Source: Zanthoxylum bungeanum
Lineage: Eukaryota > Streptophyta > Magnoliopsida > Sapindales > Rutaceae
Length of the DNA: 64,000 nucleotides
Assembly: GCA_019454045.1 (NCBI GenBank)
Contig: SKCR01017744.1
Location: forward strand, 1-64,000
Reading direction: 5' to 3'
Positions 22,172 to 35,085 of this stretch are shown here, piece after piece. Each line of letters starts with the position of its first letter. Within the stretch, counting starts at the first letter, position 1. A model generated the notes under the pieces. The model saw nothing but the letters and a program-made list of their open reading frames with translations, was not told where the DNA came from and searched no databases. The position numbers were made by a program, and so were the translations under genes.

Positions 22172-24362
22172 TTTAATTGCGATAGTCTAACTATCTAATT
22201 AACAATGTAAGGGTACAGTCTAACTGTTACAAGAAAAATAACACAATATTAGTCCAACTTATAAAATAATTTTGACGAAATAATTTTGAAAGCGTGTAAA
22301 GCTAGGTATTTGAACGAAATTGAAAATTCAATACTAGCCTCCCATTATTTTTCGGCGAGCCTCTAACCCTCTGTGGAGTACTCGGGAAACCTAGTTTCCT
22401 AGTGGGCTAGGATCCCGTTAAATAACACATAACCTTGACTTTGGCCAACAAGCTGTATGATATTTAACTAGGTAGATCTCGAAGATCAATTGGATCTCAT
22501 CCAATTCCTAGATCCGGTAGGTGGACCTCCAAGTCCGAAACATATATACAATATATATGCTAATATATCCAATATATTTTCCTAACCTTTTTCTCTGAAT
22601 CAACTAAGCCTTGGCTTTGGCACAACAAGCTTAATGATTTTAGTTAAGCGGGACCCATTGACCTTGGAAAGCTTTGTAATCAATGTCGATGGACAAGAAG
22701 TGATCTTGACTTTGGCCAAAAAATCACAACTTAGACAAGACACCGATATGTAACAAAGCTTTCATGATTCAAACACATCCGCAATTGACAAAGGTCTTGA
22801 CTTTGGCCAACAAACCAGTGCCAATTTTGGATCTTGAGTAAGAATCACTCAATGGAAGGAAAACGCTTAATATGTTTTGAGGGTTTTTCGCGTAAATTGG
22901 CAACCAATTTATTATCTTTGTTAGGTCTCATCATACACCCTTAAACATGCATTCTAAAAGCATAATAAGGCGCGAAAGTAAATTAATAACGATATGCGGA
23001 TGAATATTTAACAACTTGTTCCTAGAACAAATCACTCCATTTCCTCTCCCCGGCTAGCACTATTCTACTTCTACCCAATTACATAATACAATAATAGAAA
23101 CCTCATTAACATTGAGGGGAATTAGGTGAGAAGAGAATACAAAGAATCAATAAAGAGAGAAGGCTGGACACGCATGTCCAATTTATAAATTCTAAATTTA
23201 CAATAATTTCTAAAATTTCCCTTTCCCTTCTAATATCCATCCAATATATGCTATTCATTCATCACATCCATGTATTCATTCAAGCATGTTATTCAATCAA
23301 TCTAATCAAATTAATTAATCTTTGAATATTAGTGATCATCCAATGTTCAAACAATGATTTGATTTGCGCGAGTCCAACTCGATTTAAAAAAAGTACTCAA
23401 AGTACAAATTCTTGAATTATATCGAACTACTCTTTAAATCTAATTTAATTCGTATTCAATACTAATTCATTTATTTAATTCCAAATTAAATATCTACACT
23501 TTTTAATGCGCTTTAACGACTTAGATTCCAAATCTAATCTAAATGGGTCTCAAAGCCCAATTAACATCCAATGTAGTTTAATTAAAAGTCTAATGGGCTT
23601 TCAATTGATTTCATAAGGCATGGGCTTTGGTCAATATGGGTCAAACCCAAATACCAAGGCCCAAGTAAGGAATCACCCTTATTTGCCAAGAAACCAATTT
23701 AGGCCCATTAGGCCCAATTAAACATTTAAAGCCCATTTGTTATATTTGGATTTAATGGAATGGTTTAGGCCCAATATGGATCCAATCCATTTGGCCCAAA
23801 CCTACTTGGCCCAACCAAGTCCATAAGGCTCAAATACAACAATTACAAGCCCAATTCAAAATCAAGCTCAATTTATTAAATTCCAAATTTTCCAAAATTC
23901 ATAATTTAATAAACCAAAGTGTTTAGCCATGATTAATATATTAAATTAACATTTCCAAAATACTAATCTAATCCATTAATCATGCTTATTATCCTCAACT
24001 CATGTCCAACATAATTGATTTAAAAAATCATCTCATTACATGCTTCAACACTCATGGCATTTTAGGGATTATATGTTCGATTCCGATTTCAATCCGATTG
24101 AATTATAAATCAACATTTCCCAATTGTTTCAAGTCATCCAATGATCAAAGGAACAAAAATACCATGACTTTAGGGCACAATAAGCATTCGGCCAAGCCTC
24201 ATTTTTTGGGGAAAATTGATCAAATCCATTTTTCACAAAATTGATCACAAACAACTCCAAGTCATTCATATACAAGCATGCTCAAACAAGTAATTTAGTC
24301 AAAACATGCTCAAAAACAATTTACCCAAATTTTACCCTAAGTTTATTTCATGCTCAAAATGG
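22172..24362 (-). other. B#1 2.2-kb untranslated leader
   Basis: No coding frame. The same leader, decayed, precedes B#2 gag (54350-56430). It carries CTTGACTTTGGCCAAC-like motifs at 22434-22449, 22705-22719 and 22796-22811, with a looser one near 22609, and a run of GGCCCAA-type words at 23520-23830. The stretch 22340-22430 next to gag, with CTCTAACCCTCTGTGGAG, is well conserved in B#2. Function unknown; packaging or dimerisation signals often lie here. Confidence 0.6.
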
Positions 24363-24375
24363 CCCATTGATACCA
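24363..24375 (-). other. B#1 primer-binding site
   Basis: TGGTATCAATGGG on the minus strand, one base from the 5' LTR end (24377). TGGTATCA matches the 3' end complement of plant initiator-Met tRNA, the usual copia primer. Confidence 0.8.
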
Positions 24376-24376
24376 T

Positions 24377-26288
24377 TGTTGGGTTTCTAGGTTAATCCCA
24401 AGATCATATTAAGCATAGAAATATAATGAATACACAAAGAAGAGTGGCGAAAACACACTTACATTGAACGGTTTTGGATGTGATGATCAACAAAAATTTC
24501 TCTAAGAAGCTTTGAGTATATCGGCCAAGGTGTTCCTCCAAGCTCCAAGCTTTATCTTGTTGATTCCAAGCTCTTAGAATGGTTTCCCTATCACCTTGTG
24601 ATGATTCCTTGAAGGTGCTAGCCTATAGAAATTTTGCAACAAAATTTCTTATCTCCTTCCTCTATGTTCGGCCAAGAGAAGAAAATAAATGGAGAGTGTT
24701 TTTCTTAGTTTGGGCGTGAATGAGAGAGTGAAGGAATGAAATGTGTTGACTTGATTTTTGTATTTCAAAAGTTAAAATCAATTACCAAATCCAAATAATT
24801 GGTAAAAGTCATACATCATGTCAACTTGTGTGTAAGACAAGCAATAACCATGCCTCCACCTAAACCCATCACAAAAAGCAACTTAAAGTGACAAGTGATG
24901 TGACATGTGATATGACATGTGGGCCCCACTTGATTCGAAATCCGAGTGGGCCCGCAAACACTCCCGGGCTCTGGTTCGCTAATTTCGAATTAACGAACTT
25001 TCCCCGTGACATAATTAAAACGAATTTAATTAAATAATTATTCCGAGCAAAATTACTATTCATGTAGCTTACGAATTAATTCTAAATTAACTCGTTTGCC
25101 CGAATTAAAATCTAATTTTAATTCCGCGTCGAAATCTAATTTCGTTTAATATATCGAATATATTATTTTATCGATTAATTCCAAATTAATCGTTTCTCTC
25201 TCTTCAAATAGTATTTTATCCTAGATAAAATCTCTCCGTAATTAATCCCAGATTAATAAAGTTCGAATCATACGTCATCGGTGAATCTTCGGGAAGCGAC
25301 CCAAGAGATCCCTGGATATGTTGGCAGTAAATCCGGTCGTCAGACTATCCGAACACGTACGTACCTCGTACTACATTCTTACCGATTTACGAGACAAGGT
25401 TGGCTTCAAGCAAAACGCCATGCCTACCCAATTCTCCAGAAATAATCTATGTCAGGCGTAGTATACATAGTATTGCGTATATCGATCCAGTATCTGATGT
25501 CACATGCAAGGCCTGGGGCTGGAATAGTGTCTGCCCCGTACGAAGCATATATCGGATCACTAGCAACTAGTCTCTTTATTATCGGATAATCATGACCTAG
25601 TCATATTATCCCGATGGTTGCAACCCTTTAGAGAACCAGCTCTGTATCCCTACGTGACCATCATCTCCATATGACTGAAGTGATACTTCTGTCTTGACAT
25701 CACACCCAGTACACTACGATTCTCAATAAACCCAGAAGAGGCGTACACATAACCTGTTAAAGTCCTGGATGACCAAAACCAAAGCGTATTGATCGTCGCA
25801 AGTACTAGCGATGCAAGTCTCAGGTTAAGACCAAATACACCTACCCTGATGCGGACTCCCATAGACACATAGTCATACAACCAATGGGATTCCGAGGGGT
25901 CTATCCAGAACGAAGCTGTTTTCCGTACCATCGGTAAAACACAACCTCCTACCACACTTGCATAAGTATCCAATACTTAAATATATTAGAACTATGTTGT
26001 TACGCTTCCATAACACGCACAAGTGCGATACTAGTCTATTTCGCATTATCGATGTCCAGTATCGATAATACTACTACTAGGTATATTTAATGATTAAACT
26101 GTTGTGGATTGATACTGTCTCATATCATCTCAATTCGGAACTAATCATAAGAACTTTCATCATTCACACATTTAAGTAATCTAATTACGAAATGATAAAA
26201 GGCAATTTCCTTTGCTACATAATTAATTTGTACAAAAAACACAATGTCTTTTACAAATAGTGACGCTATGGGTCATAATTGTCCAACA
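24377..26288 (-). repeat. B#1 5' LTR
   Basis: TGTTGGGTTTCTAGG to GTCCAACA, 1,912 bp, partner of 16321-18213. It carries an insertion-deletion difference near 25441-25500, where the 3' LTR is shorter. The right flank GCGGC is the target duplication. Confidence 0.9.
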
Positions 26289-26632
26289 GCGGCAACTATC
26301 TACAAGACAATATTTTTGAGTAGTAGCAGAACATTTTTCATTTCTAAAGTGATAACACTAATTGATTATGGAATTTTAAATCTATTAGTGCCCTCCCACT
26401 ACTTTACGTAATTCTGTAATCTCCATTAGGGGAAAAATAGAAATTTGATAATCAAAATTTCATGGCGGGAAGTGGATCCATTGAAATTTACTCCAACCTC
26501 ACATTAATGATGATATTGGCCTTTATAAACTCATTAAGTATACCTCCAAGGTCAATCAATTCATGTGACTCATAGTTTGGTCCTGAACCGTTTCTTATCC
26601 TCACACTAATGACGATATTGGATTAAGACGTG
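26289..26632 (-). pseudogene. Duplicate of A#1: gag start and leader
   Basis: Continues 15318-16320 after B#1. The gag start is ATA, as in A#1. The leader has two copies of the 20-bp A motif, at 26500-26519 and 26602-26621, with the same 102-bp spacing as in A#1. It ends at ACGTG (26628-26632), the C target site, and is followed at once by a C LTR, just as A#1 is at 7100. Confidence 0.75.
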
Positions 26633-27785
26633 TAATTACGCCCAAAAGTTACTTGCGGCTATCGCAGTATAGTTGGGGTATCGATTCCTCAGAGAGATGG
26701 TTACAAGGAACTAATTCACTTAAGCAAAAATATTTAGCAATAACTTATTAAAAGAAAAGACTGAATTGGTAATTAAAGTAAAAACTATTGTAAATAAATA
26801 AAAGACATCAGTAGAGAAAAGCAGCAAAGCATCGGGAATCCCATTTGTATCAAATTCCTATATCCAGTTATTAATTCATGTTATTACTGAATTGAATATT
26901 TCACATCTCAAACCAACAATCGGAAAATATTCAATTCTAAGTATATTAAAATCTAAGGTAATTGATGATTTATTTTCTCTATGTTAACAGCACACAAAGT
27001 CATCGTTACGACTTATCTAACGTCGATAATATACCCTCATGAAATATTACAGCAGAAGACCAAATCATAAAATAACTTTACCAGTCACAACTGGGCTAAA
27101 AAATACACATAGAAAAAGCATGATTGGATCTATGTGCAAGTTTGATCAAAACAGTTTCTGGATTCATATGATCAAAATATAATGAAGAATAACAAACATC
27201 AATTGTATATATGTTTAAGAGTTTATAGGAATCAACAACATGAATATAAGAAATCAAATACAAGAGTTCATCATTAGCTTTGCCTAGGAGATTAGTTCTC
27301 CATGCAGAAGAGAGATATAGCCTGAAGAGATTGCAGCAGCATCATGTCTGTTATGAAAATTCTTCGTTCTTCAATCTCAAATTTGTGTTTGTGGCTCTTT
27401 GTTTTATGTTTCTTGTCTCTTATCTCTTCTTTTTTCTCTTGTTAGGGTTTTAGACGAAATTGAGTTTATATAGAGCTGCCTTGGAGACCTTATTCGCGTA
27501 AAAATGAACCATGCACAAACCCTGGAATACGTATGCCTGTCACAACGCGTGGCCTTTACGCATCGTGACGCGTGGCCGACTTTGCTGGATTATGATTCAT
27601 GCGTTTCTGCTCGTCCCGTATGCTTTCGATGCATCCGTAAGGTCCCAAAACATGTGTAATTGATCCAATCTTCATCTTCCATTGCTTCATAATAATAAAA
27701 CATAAAATAAACTATAATTAAGATGAAATACATGATAATTGAGCCGAGTTAGCGATGTTCAAAGTACACTTTCATGCACTTATCA
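26633..27785 (-). repeat. C LTR3, full length
   Basis: Full-length C LTR (1,153 bp; TG start mutated to TA) flanked by ACGTG on the left and ACATG on the right. No C internal sequence adjoins, so it behaves as a solo LTR. It differs from LTR1 and LTR2 more than they differ from each other, mainly after 26850. TATA near 27470 and the decayed GC twin box at 27541-27577 are present. Confidence 0.85.
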
Positions 27786-28218
27786 ACATGTTCTAGGTGT
27801 ATACTTGTCAATGTGCACTAATGAGCTTCGTATATACACCCTCACACTAATGAAGATATTGGGCGAGTACGTTAACTCATCACGCTATATCTAATGTTTT
27901 ACCGAAGCGACCTAAGTTCCGAGCACTTATACCCTCACACTAATGACGATATTGGATATAAGTAGTAAGAACTCATTCATCTCTGTATTGACAAGACGAA
28001 CCATCCAATAATGCTCCAACACTATTAATACTATTACTTAAAAGTAATCACCTAATCACGAGAGATTTATGACAATCAAGCATTAACTTAATTAGGTCAA
28101 AGTTTAAATTTAAAACATGCAATACATATCCAATATGTCTTATGCATAATTAAATTAAAATTACTATGGCATATCAAAAACATGTGTTGTGTGATTAAGC
28201 CTTGCTCGGATACCATTA
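27786..28218 (-). other. A#1 leader, LTR-proximal part, with primer-binding site
   Basis: Aligns with A#3 35416-35853. It carries motif copies at 27843-27862 and 27936-27955. The primer-binding site TGGTATCCGAGC (28215-28204, minus) is one base off the usual TGGTATCAGAGC and lies three bases from the LTR. Confidence 0.75.
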
Positions 28219-28734
28219 TGTTGGGATAGTTGTGGAACCCCTAGGGTCGGATCGCTACCCCGTATTGTGAAAATGGGTCAAACCCATGTATATCAAGTAT
28301 GGGTGTAATTTTTAAATTATTTAATGAATTACTATATTCCATTACGGGACTGAATCGGAGTCCGGAAGTTCCAGAATAAAGCAAAACAAAATTAGCGCGC
28401 ATATCCCGTGCGCGCGCACTATGCGCGAGCTGTACTTTTTTTTTCATTTGAAAGTTCTTTTCCTTCAGCTCACTGGAAAGTGAGCTGAAGGAATTAGGGA
28501 CTAATACCCTAATTCTTTTCGGTCTTCCCTAAACACTTCAAAAACACCCAAAATTAATTTTTAATTTCAAAACTAACATCAACACATGTTATAGAATAAA
28601 AATCAAAATTTTCAAAATATCAAATATTTTTACAAAAACATAAATTTATTTTAAATATATATTTGCGTAAATTTTGACTCCAATACATGAACCAAATTAG
28701 AATCCTAATAAAAAATGTTCCGTGAACAATTCTA
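28219..28734 (-). repeat. A#1 5' LTR, truncated
   Basis: Starts TGTTGGGATAGTTGTGG, matches A LTRs for 516 bp including the perfect hairpin (28460-28493), and stops at CAATTCTA. There a second A LTR begins. The remaining about 1.9 kb, including the promoter half, is not found after it. Confidence 0.8.
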
Positions 28735-31154
28735 TATTGGGGCAGTTGTGGAACCTATAAGGTCATATCGATGCCCTGGGCAGCGGAAATAGATCTAACC
28801 CGTGGAAATCAAGTATGAGTGTAATTGTAAATCATTTAATGAAATACCATATTCCATTAAGAGTGTATTGGAAAAAACCGGGGTTGAATCGGAGTCCGAA
28901 AATTCAAAAACGAAGCAAAACAAAATTCCTGCGCGCATTGCGCTGAACTCTGTTTTTTTTTTTTTTTTTATTTTCAAAATCTTCAGCTAACTTTCTAGTG
29001 AGCTGAAGCAATTAGGGTATTTTACCCTAATTACTTCCGGTCTTCCCTAAACACTTCAAAAACTCCCAAAATTAATTTTAATTTCAAAACCAATATTAAC
29101 ACATGTTAAAGAATAAAAATCAAGTTTTTCAAAATATCAAATATTTTTTACAAAAACATAAATTTATTCTAAATACGCATTTGCGTAAATTTTGAATCCA
29201 ATATACAAAATAGATTAGAATCCCAATAAGAAATGACTCGTGAACAATTCTAGGTCACCCAAAGGTGGTCAAATGATTATAGAATGGTAGCCATAACTCT
29301 AAGCTTTAATCTAGAGTTCCAAACTCTAATTAATTGTTTCATGTCCAACATGAACATCTTTGACCTAATTCATAAGCATGTTGTGTTTATACTTCTAAAG
29401 TATCCTAACACAATTGATTAGCTTTATTTCAACATCAAGCTATGTGATCATGCATCTAATACACAAATGAACATAGCTTAGGAGAAAATCAAACATTACC
29501 TAGTAAGCTTGATGCAATATCCAATCTACTTCTCCTTTGTTGAAATGGTTGGAGAACCTCCACGGTGTGCAAGCTTGACTTCAAGATCCAACCTTGATTT
29601 CAAATGCTAGCAAGCTTCACTTCAAGATCTAATCTTGATTTCTCATAGATGAAATGTTGTAGAGACCTCACAAGCTTCTCTAAACACTTCTCTAACTTAG
29701 GCTAATCTCTCAAGAATTTGCTTATGCTTGTTATTTTTCTTGTAATTAAAACCTTCCTAAAGCTTGTTATTTATAGCAAAACTTAGACAATTTTTAATTA
29801 ATAAAAGTTGTAATCAACTTTTAAGTGGACTTAATCTAATTTGTCCAAATATATATAATTAGGTGTGATTAATCTCCATTGTCTCCCACTTTGATTTAAT
29901 CCAATTAAATCAAGCCAATGATTAGGAAATTGATTAGTTCAATATTTGCCACTTTGATTTAATCCAATTAAATCAAGCCAAAACCACATATTATTACATA
30001 CTTACAATTACAATAATATCCTCAAATGGTAGAGATAATTATGATTTTACAATTAAGCCATTGTGTAATTTTTGAATTAATCCAATTAATCCAATTAGGT
30101 CAAAGTAAATAATCAATATTATCCAATAACACTTGATTATCTTGGTTGATAATTATAATATATAATATTATCTTTTATCAAAATTAATCGGCTACCCAAG
30201 TGCTCAAGAGTACACTTCATATTGGGACTCTCTAAGTTCAGACACATTCGTCATATAAGCCTAACTAATATGTACGTAATTCGGCTACCTCCGTATTCGC
30301 GAAGAACACAGACGTCCTTTCTGAACTATACAAGTCGAGGTCATCACATATGTTTAACAATCCCTCCATCATAGGCTATCCGAGTTGAGCTTAGGAAACA
30401 TAGAATATACCGTCAAGTTTCCGAGATGCATATCTCATGTCGATATGTCCACGATTCTTCATAACTGGTGCGATCCACCCCAGGTGATCGACTTTGGCCA
30501 AGGATTTAAGAATTGTGACTTTATTCACATGGATACTTAAACCCCTTATGATACACATACGAGCCGAAAAATCCTATCTTGCTTCGCACTTGATTACTGA
30601 GTGCATCAGTCCACACCCAACGAAAATCTAGAGGCTAGACCATGAATGGTTTTTGACATACATGGCATCAAAGTGTGGAAGATCTCACACAAAATCAATG
30701 TTATCATATAGTCAAAGGATTACATATTCTACTCGACTCAAGGAGATTCCTATTGACGGTGGTGTGTACATTCAACTATTAGGAATCACCTAGGAGTCAT
30801 TCAGTATTCGCTTCAACGAATACCCACATGTCAATATGATTTTCCAAAACTCATGGTACATCGGGTTAAACCATTGGAACTCCAATTCCAATATACGACA
30901 TGTGCTAGTCTTATAGGTTATAAGAATTCGACCGTATTCCAAAACCAACGACTAGGAATATTTACTTTAAGAATAGTTTACACCCACTGTAAAACTATTC
31001 TAAGGTCGATGTCATTCTTAGCATATCTATACTTCAATCTAATACGTATAATGACAATATCATTTATGAGGTATGAAATGAAAAATGTAGTTATTTTATT
31101 AATAAATAATAAAATATACAATTCAGATTGGTACTCCAAGCACCAACTCCATCA
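28735..31154 (-). repeat. A#3 3' LTR
   Basis: 2,420 bp, from TATTGGGGCAG (TG mutated to TA) to CCAACTCCATCA. Next to it is the minus-strand polypurine tract and the RNase H end of A#3. It abuts the truncated A#1 LTR head to tail without intervening sequence. TATA-like box near 29770. Confidence 0.85.
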
Positions 31155-32640
31155 ATCTCCCACTTACTTAGTGCCAATCTGGATGGTACCGCAGTCCCAT
31201 TTCCTCCACATGTTTATCAAATAACTTAGGAGGTAAGGCCTTTATAAGCGGGTCTACTATGTTGTCTTGTCCTTGAACCTTCAAGACCACTATGTCTTTT
31301 CGTTCAATTATCTCTCTAATTACTTGGTATTTCCTTTCCACATGTTTGGACTTGGAATACGCCCTCGGCTCCTTAGCCCGCGCGATGGCTCTGTTATTAT
31401 CATAGTACAATGGGATTGAATCCGCAATACTAGCCACAATGTCAAGTTCTGTGATAAAATTTCTAATCCAAACAGCTTCTTTAGCAGCTTCTGAAGCGGC
31501 TATAAATTCCGCCTCAGTGGTGGAATTAGCCGTTGAGCCTTTCTTTGAACAACGCCAACTAATCACAACACCATTAAGGGTAAATATGTATCATGATGTA
31601 GATTTTCTATCATCTGGATCTCCTTGGAAGTCGGAGTCTGTATAACCCTTAACTTTTAGCTCATTTTCTCCATATATATGAAACTTATCCTTGGCGCCTT
31701 TAAGATATTTTAGGATATGTTTCACGACTGTCCAATGATCATTACCTGGATCAGATTGATATCAGCTGGTCACATTGACGCCGAAACTAATGTCGGGTCT
31801 AGTACATAACATAGCGTAAATTATGATTCCAATACAAGAAGCATATGACAAGTTAGACATTCTAACTCTCTCTTCCTCAGTTTGAGATGCCATTTTCTTC
31901 GAAAGATGTGTGCCCTATCGGAAAGGTACATTTGCTGCCTTGCAGTTGGTAAAACCGTACCTTTCTAACATCTTATCTATGCATGTCGATTGTGAAAACC
32001 CTATAAGCTTCCTAACTTTATCTTGGTAGAGCCTTATACCTAGTATATAAGAAGCTTCACCCATATCTTTCATGGAGAAGTTCTTGCAAAGGTAGGCTTT
32101 CACACTTTGCATCATCCTTATATCATTTCCTATGATAAAGATGTCATCTACATACAAGATTAAGAAACTATCATGCTCCCACTAACTTTCTTATAAACAC
32201 ATGGTTCTTCCTCGTTTTTAATGAATCCGGATAATCTAATTATCTCATCAAAACGACGATTCCAGCTTCAGGATGCCTTTTTAAGTCCATAAATAGACTT
32301 TTGGAGCTTACAAACCAAGTTTGAAGTCTCACTAGATACAAAACCCTCTGGTTGTTCCATATAGATATCCTCTTCAAGGAATCCATTTAGAAAATTGATT
32401 TTCACATCCATCTGACATATCTCATAATCGTGATATGCAACAACGACTAAAAGAATCTGAATGGATTTTAGCATGGCTACTGGTGAAAAAGTTTCCTCAT
32501 AGTAAATTATAGGGCGTTGAGTGTAACATTTCGCTACCAGTCGGGCCTTATAGGTTTCCACCTTACCATCGGGCCCTCGCTTCCTTTTGTAAACCCATTT
32601 ACAGCCAATAGGTTTAAATCATTCAGGAAGTTCAATTAAG
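31155..32640 (-). pseudogene. A#3 reverse transcriptase and RNase H, broken
   Basis: RNase H at 31566-31168: TTEAEFIAASEAAKEAVWIRN with the TEAE Glu kept, YYDNNRAIARAKEPRA, and tail DNIVDPLIKALPPKLFDKH. RT at 32561-32268 (ARLVAKCYTQRPIIYYEETF, FLNGFLEEDIYMEQPEGF, SIYGLKKAS) and 32157-31915 (MYVDDIFIIGND with both catalytic Asp). It keeps the segment that A#1 lost, but is split by at least three frameshifts or stops near 31570, 31915 and 32200. Confidence 0.85.
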
Positions 32641-32828
32641 TCCCAGACTTGATTGGCATGCATTGAATCCATTTCGGATTTCATGGCTTCCTATTATTTT
32701 CCCGAATCGATATCCAATAACGCTTCCTTATACGTAGTCGGATCTGTTTCCTCCAAGAGGGGAACATCAAGGCTCGCATCAGATGTTAAAAATAGTCTCT
32801 CAGGAGGCGTTGATATTCTATTCGACTT

Positions 32829-33990
32829 TCATAGAACCCGTGTTGCAGATTCTTCACCTAGTTGGATCTCTAGCTCCATCTCAGGTTCATTATTGTTGGG
32901 ATCAAACTCATCAAGTTTAATCTCTCTACAATTCCCACTGTCTCTCAAAAATTGATTTTCAAGAAAAGTTACAAAGCGAACAACAAATACATTTTGTTGT
33001 TCAGAATCATAGATTTGATATCCCATGGAATTATCAGGATATCCAAAGAACCTACATTTATACCCTCTGGGTGCTAGTTTATTCCGCTGTGTAATTCTAA
33101 CATATGCAGGATAACCCCAAATCTTTAAATGCTTAAGACTTGGATTTCTACCGAACCATATCTGATATGGGGTCGTAGAAACAGCTTTCGATGGAACCCT
33201 ATTAAGTATATAGGCAGCAGTTTGTAAAGCGTATTCCCAAAAGTAATAAGGAAGATCTGTATAGTTCATTATCATTCGCACCATATCCAATAAAGTACAA
33301 TTTCTATGCTCAGACACTCCATTGTGTTGAGGTGTTCCTGGTGGGCTATATTGGGCGAGAATTCCATTCTCCTTTAAATAATTTCTGAATTCTTCACTCA
33401 CATATTCACCGCCTCGATTTAATCTAAGGCATTTGATGAATTTACTGGTTTGTTTTTCTACTTCGTTTCAGAATATTTTGAACTTTTCAAATGTTTCTGA
33501 CTTATGTTTCATCAGATAGACATATCCATATCTAGACTTGTCATTTGTGAAAGTCACAAAGTATGTGAAACCATCATGAGCGACATAATTTAATGGACCA
33601 CACACATCACTGTGTATTAGCTCCAATAAATCTCTAGCACGATGTCCAACACCTTGAAATGAGGCATTTGTCATCTTTCCTTGGATACATGACTCACATA
33701 TCAGATAAGGATCTAAGGTAAGATTTTCAATCAAACCATAATTTACAAATTTGGATAGACATCTAACACCTATGTGGCCCAATCTCATATGCCATAATTC
33801 GGTATTATTTAGTTCAGACTTTCTACTTGTATTTTTATCTATATTAAAGACATCTCTATATGTTTCCAAAATATAGTGATCATTTGATAAAGAACATTCA
33901 CATTTCAATAAATTTTCTTTATCATACAAACATAAAGTTTCATCCTTAATGTTTATTTTATGACCCTCTTTATCTAATATTGACAATGGT
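32829..33990 (-). pseudogene. A#3 integrase, two open blocks
   Basis: 33986-33468: zinc region ELWHMRLGHIGVRCL ... CESC, then LIHSDVCGPLNY with the first Asp and the YVYLMKHKSETFEKF stretch. A TGA follows. Between blocks the second catalytic motif reads RLNRGGEY where A#1 and B#1 read RSDRGGEY, so the catalytic Asp is Asn. 33401-32829: NGVSEHRNCTLLDM with the catalytic Glu, AAYILNRVPSKAVSTTPYQIW, and the start of the acidic linker to RT. Not active as written. Confidence 0.85.
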
Positions 33991-34049
33991 ATTATTTGTC
34001 TGATAATTGAGAGAATATGATAACAGTCATAAAAATCTAATTTACATTA

Positions 34050-35085
34050 GTTTGGGAGATCTAGAACAACTGTTCCTATGGCCTTGACATCCAATATCTC
34101 GCCATTACCAATTCTAGCTGGATCTCCCTTTTATTCAGCCTTCTTTTAACCCTCATTTCATGCAGGGAATTTAATATATGAGTAGGACTGCCAGTGTCAC
34201 CCATCCACTATTTGCATCTAAAGCTAATGTGATGTCAATAATTGGAAAAATACAAAGCGTACCTGAGGGTCTTGCTTTTCCTTTAAGCTACGGACAGTTC
34301 TTCTTCTAGTGTCCATACACCTTGCATTGTGGACATCGATCAAGAGCTACTTATGGTTTTATGCCTTTGCGCTTCTTGGAGTTCTTATTTGCAATCTTTT
34401 TCTTCCCCATCTTTATTTTCTTTGACTTCTCAGAAGTATTTGAAGAGCCAGCTCCACCATGGAGCTATAGTGTGGGGTTGCCTTTCTTCAAATCTTGCTT
34501 CGCCGTGCGTAGCATGTTATGAAGTTCTTCGTATGTGGCTTTCATCGAATGCATATGGAAATTTAATACAAAGCCAACATAAGAACCATGCAAAGAAGAC
34601 ATAATCAAATTACGGCCCAACCGTTCATCAAACACAATACCCTGTCGTTCCAGATATCGAATATGGTCGACCATGTTCAAAACATTAGTGTTGATAGCTC
34701 ATCCCTCCTTGAGTTCAGTACGGAACAATTCCTTAGACCTTTGATAAAGTTCCATATCTTGATTTGCCTCGAGAAACTCCTTGAGTGTTCGCATGATGCT
34801 CCAAGCATCCGATACTTTAATGTACTGTCTTATTAAATCTGGAACCATCGATCCCAAGATGTAGGATTTCACCTTTAGGTTATCATCCTTCCATCTGTCA
34901 AAAGTTTCTAGCTCTTCTGGAGTGGAGTCGGGATCGACATCAACAAGCAGTGCATTGATCGTGACATAAGTTAACTTTTCATACTCCAAGACAAGGCGCA
35001 TGTTCATTTGCCATTCGAAATAGTTCTCGGCTCGTTTTAGCTTATTGGAATCCAAAAGTTTCATCAATGGATTAGTGGCAGCCAT
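34050..35085 (-). pseudogene. A#3 gag and protease, broken
   Basis: ATG at 35085 opens MAATNPLMKLLDSNKL; 128 codons are open, with the gag core (FDRWKDDNLKVKSYILGSMV, MELYQRSKELFRTEL). A frame break near 34700 is followed by 34680-34465 (FDERLGRNLIMSSL). The zinc knuckle near 34330 reads CPQCKVYGH*KKNC with a stop in place of Trp. At the protease active site (near 34200), four bases are missing relative to A#1, putting DTG out of frame. This copy supplies the original start codon lost in A#1. Confidence 0.8.

Larger units (their letters stand above)
16321..26288 (-). mobile_element. Copia element B#1, nearly complete
   Basis: 9,968-bp minus-strand element with LTRs 16321-18213 and 24377-26288, perfect target duplication GCGGC (16316-16320 and 26289-26293), primer-binding site at 24363-24375, polypurine tract next to 18213, and a gag-pol frame of about 1,314 codons (22171-18228). 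Only three coding lesions are evident: TAG at 22012-22010, TGA at 20086-20084 and a one-base deletion near 18622. It is the best-preserved element here. By eye the LTR ends differ at about 8 of 165 positions, so it is not recent. Confidence 0.93.
403..28734 (-). mobile_element. Copia element A#1, interrupted
   Basis: Minus-strand Ty1/copia element in two visible parts: 403-7100 (3' LTR, pol, gag, start of leader) and 27786-28734 (rest of leader, primer-binding site, truncated 5' LTR). The parts join across ACGTG (7096-7100) and ACATG (27786-27790), a 5-bp target duplication with one substitution. The uninterrupted leader of A#3 (35394-35430) runs straight through this point. The 20.7 kb between is younger insertions and one duplicated piece of A#1 itself. 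Domain order on the minus strand is gag, protease, integrase, RT, RNase H, which is the copia order. The reading frame is broken many times. Confidence 0.8.

Noticed and set aside
25650..25973. 107-codon minus frame MDTYASVVGGC..., also at 17576-17794
   Set aside because: Lies wholly inside the B LTR and recurs only because the LTR is repeated; no known domain.
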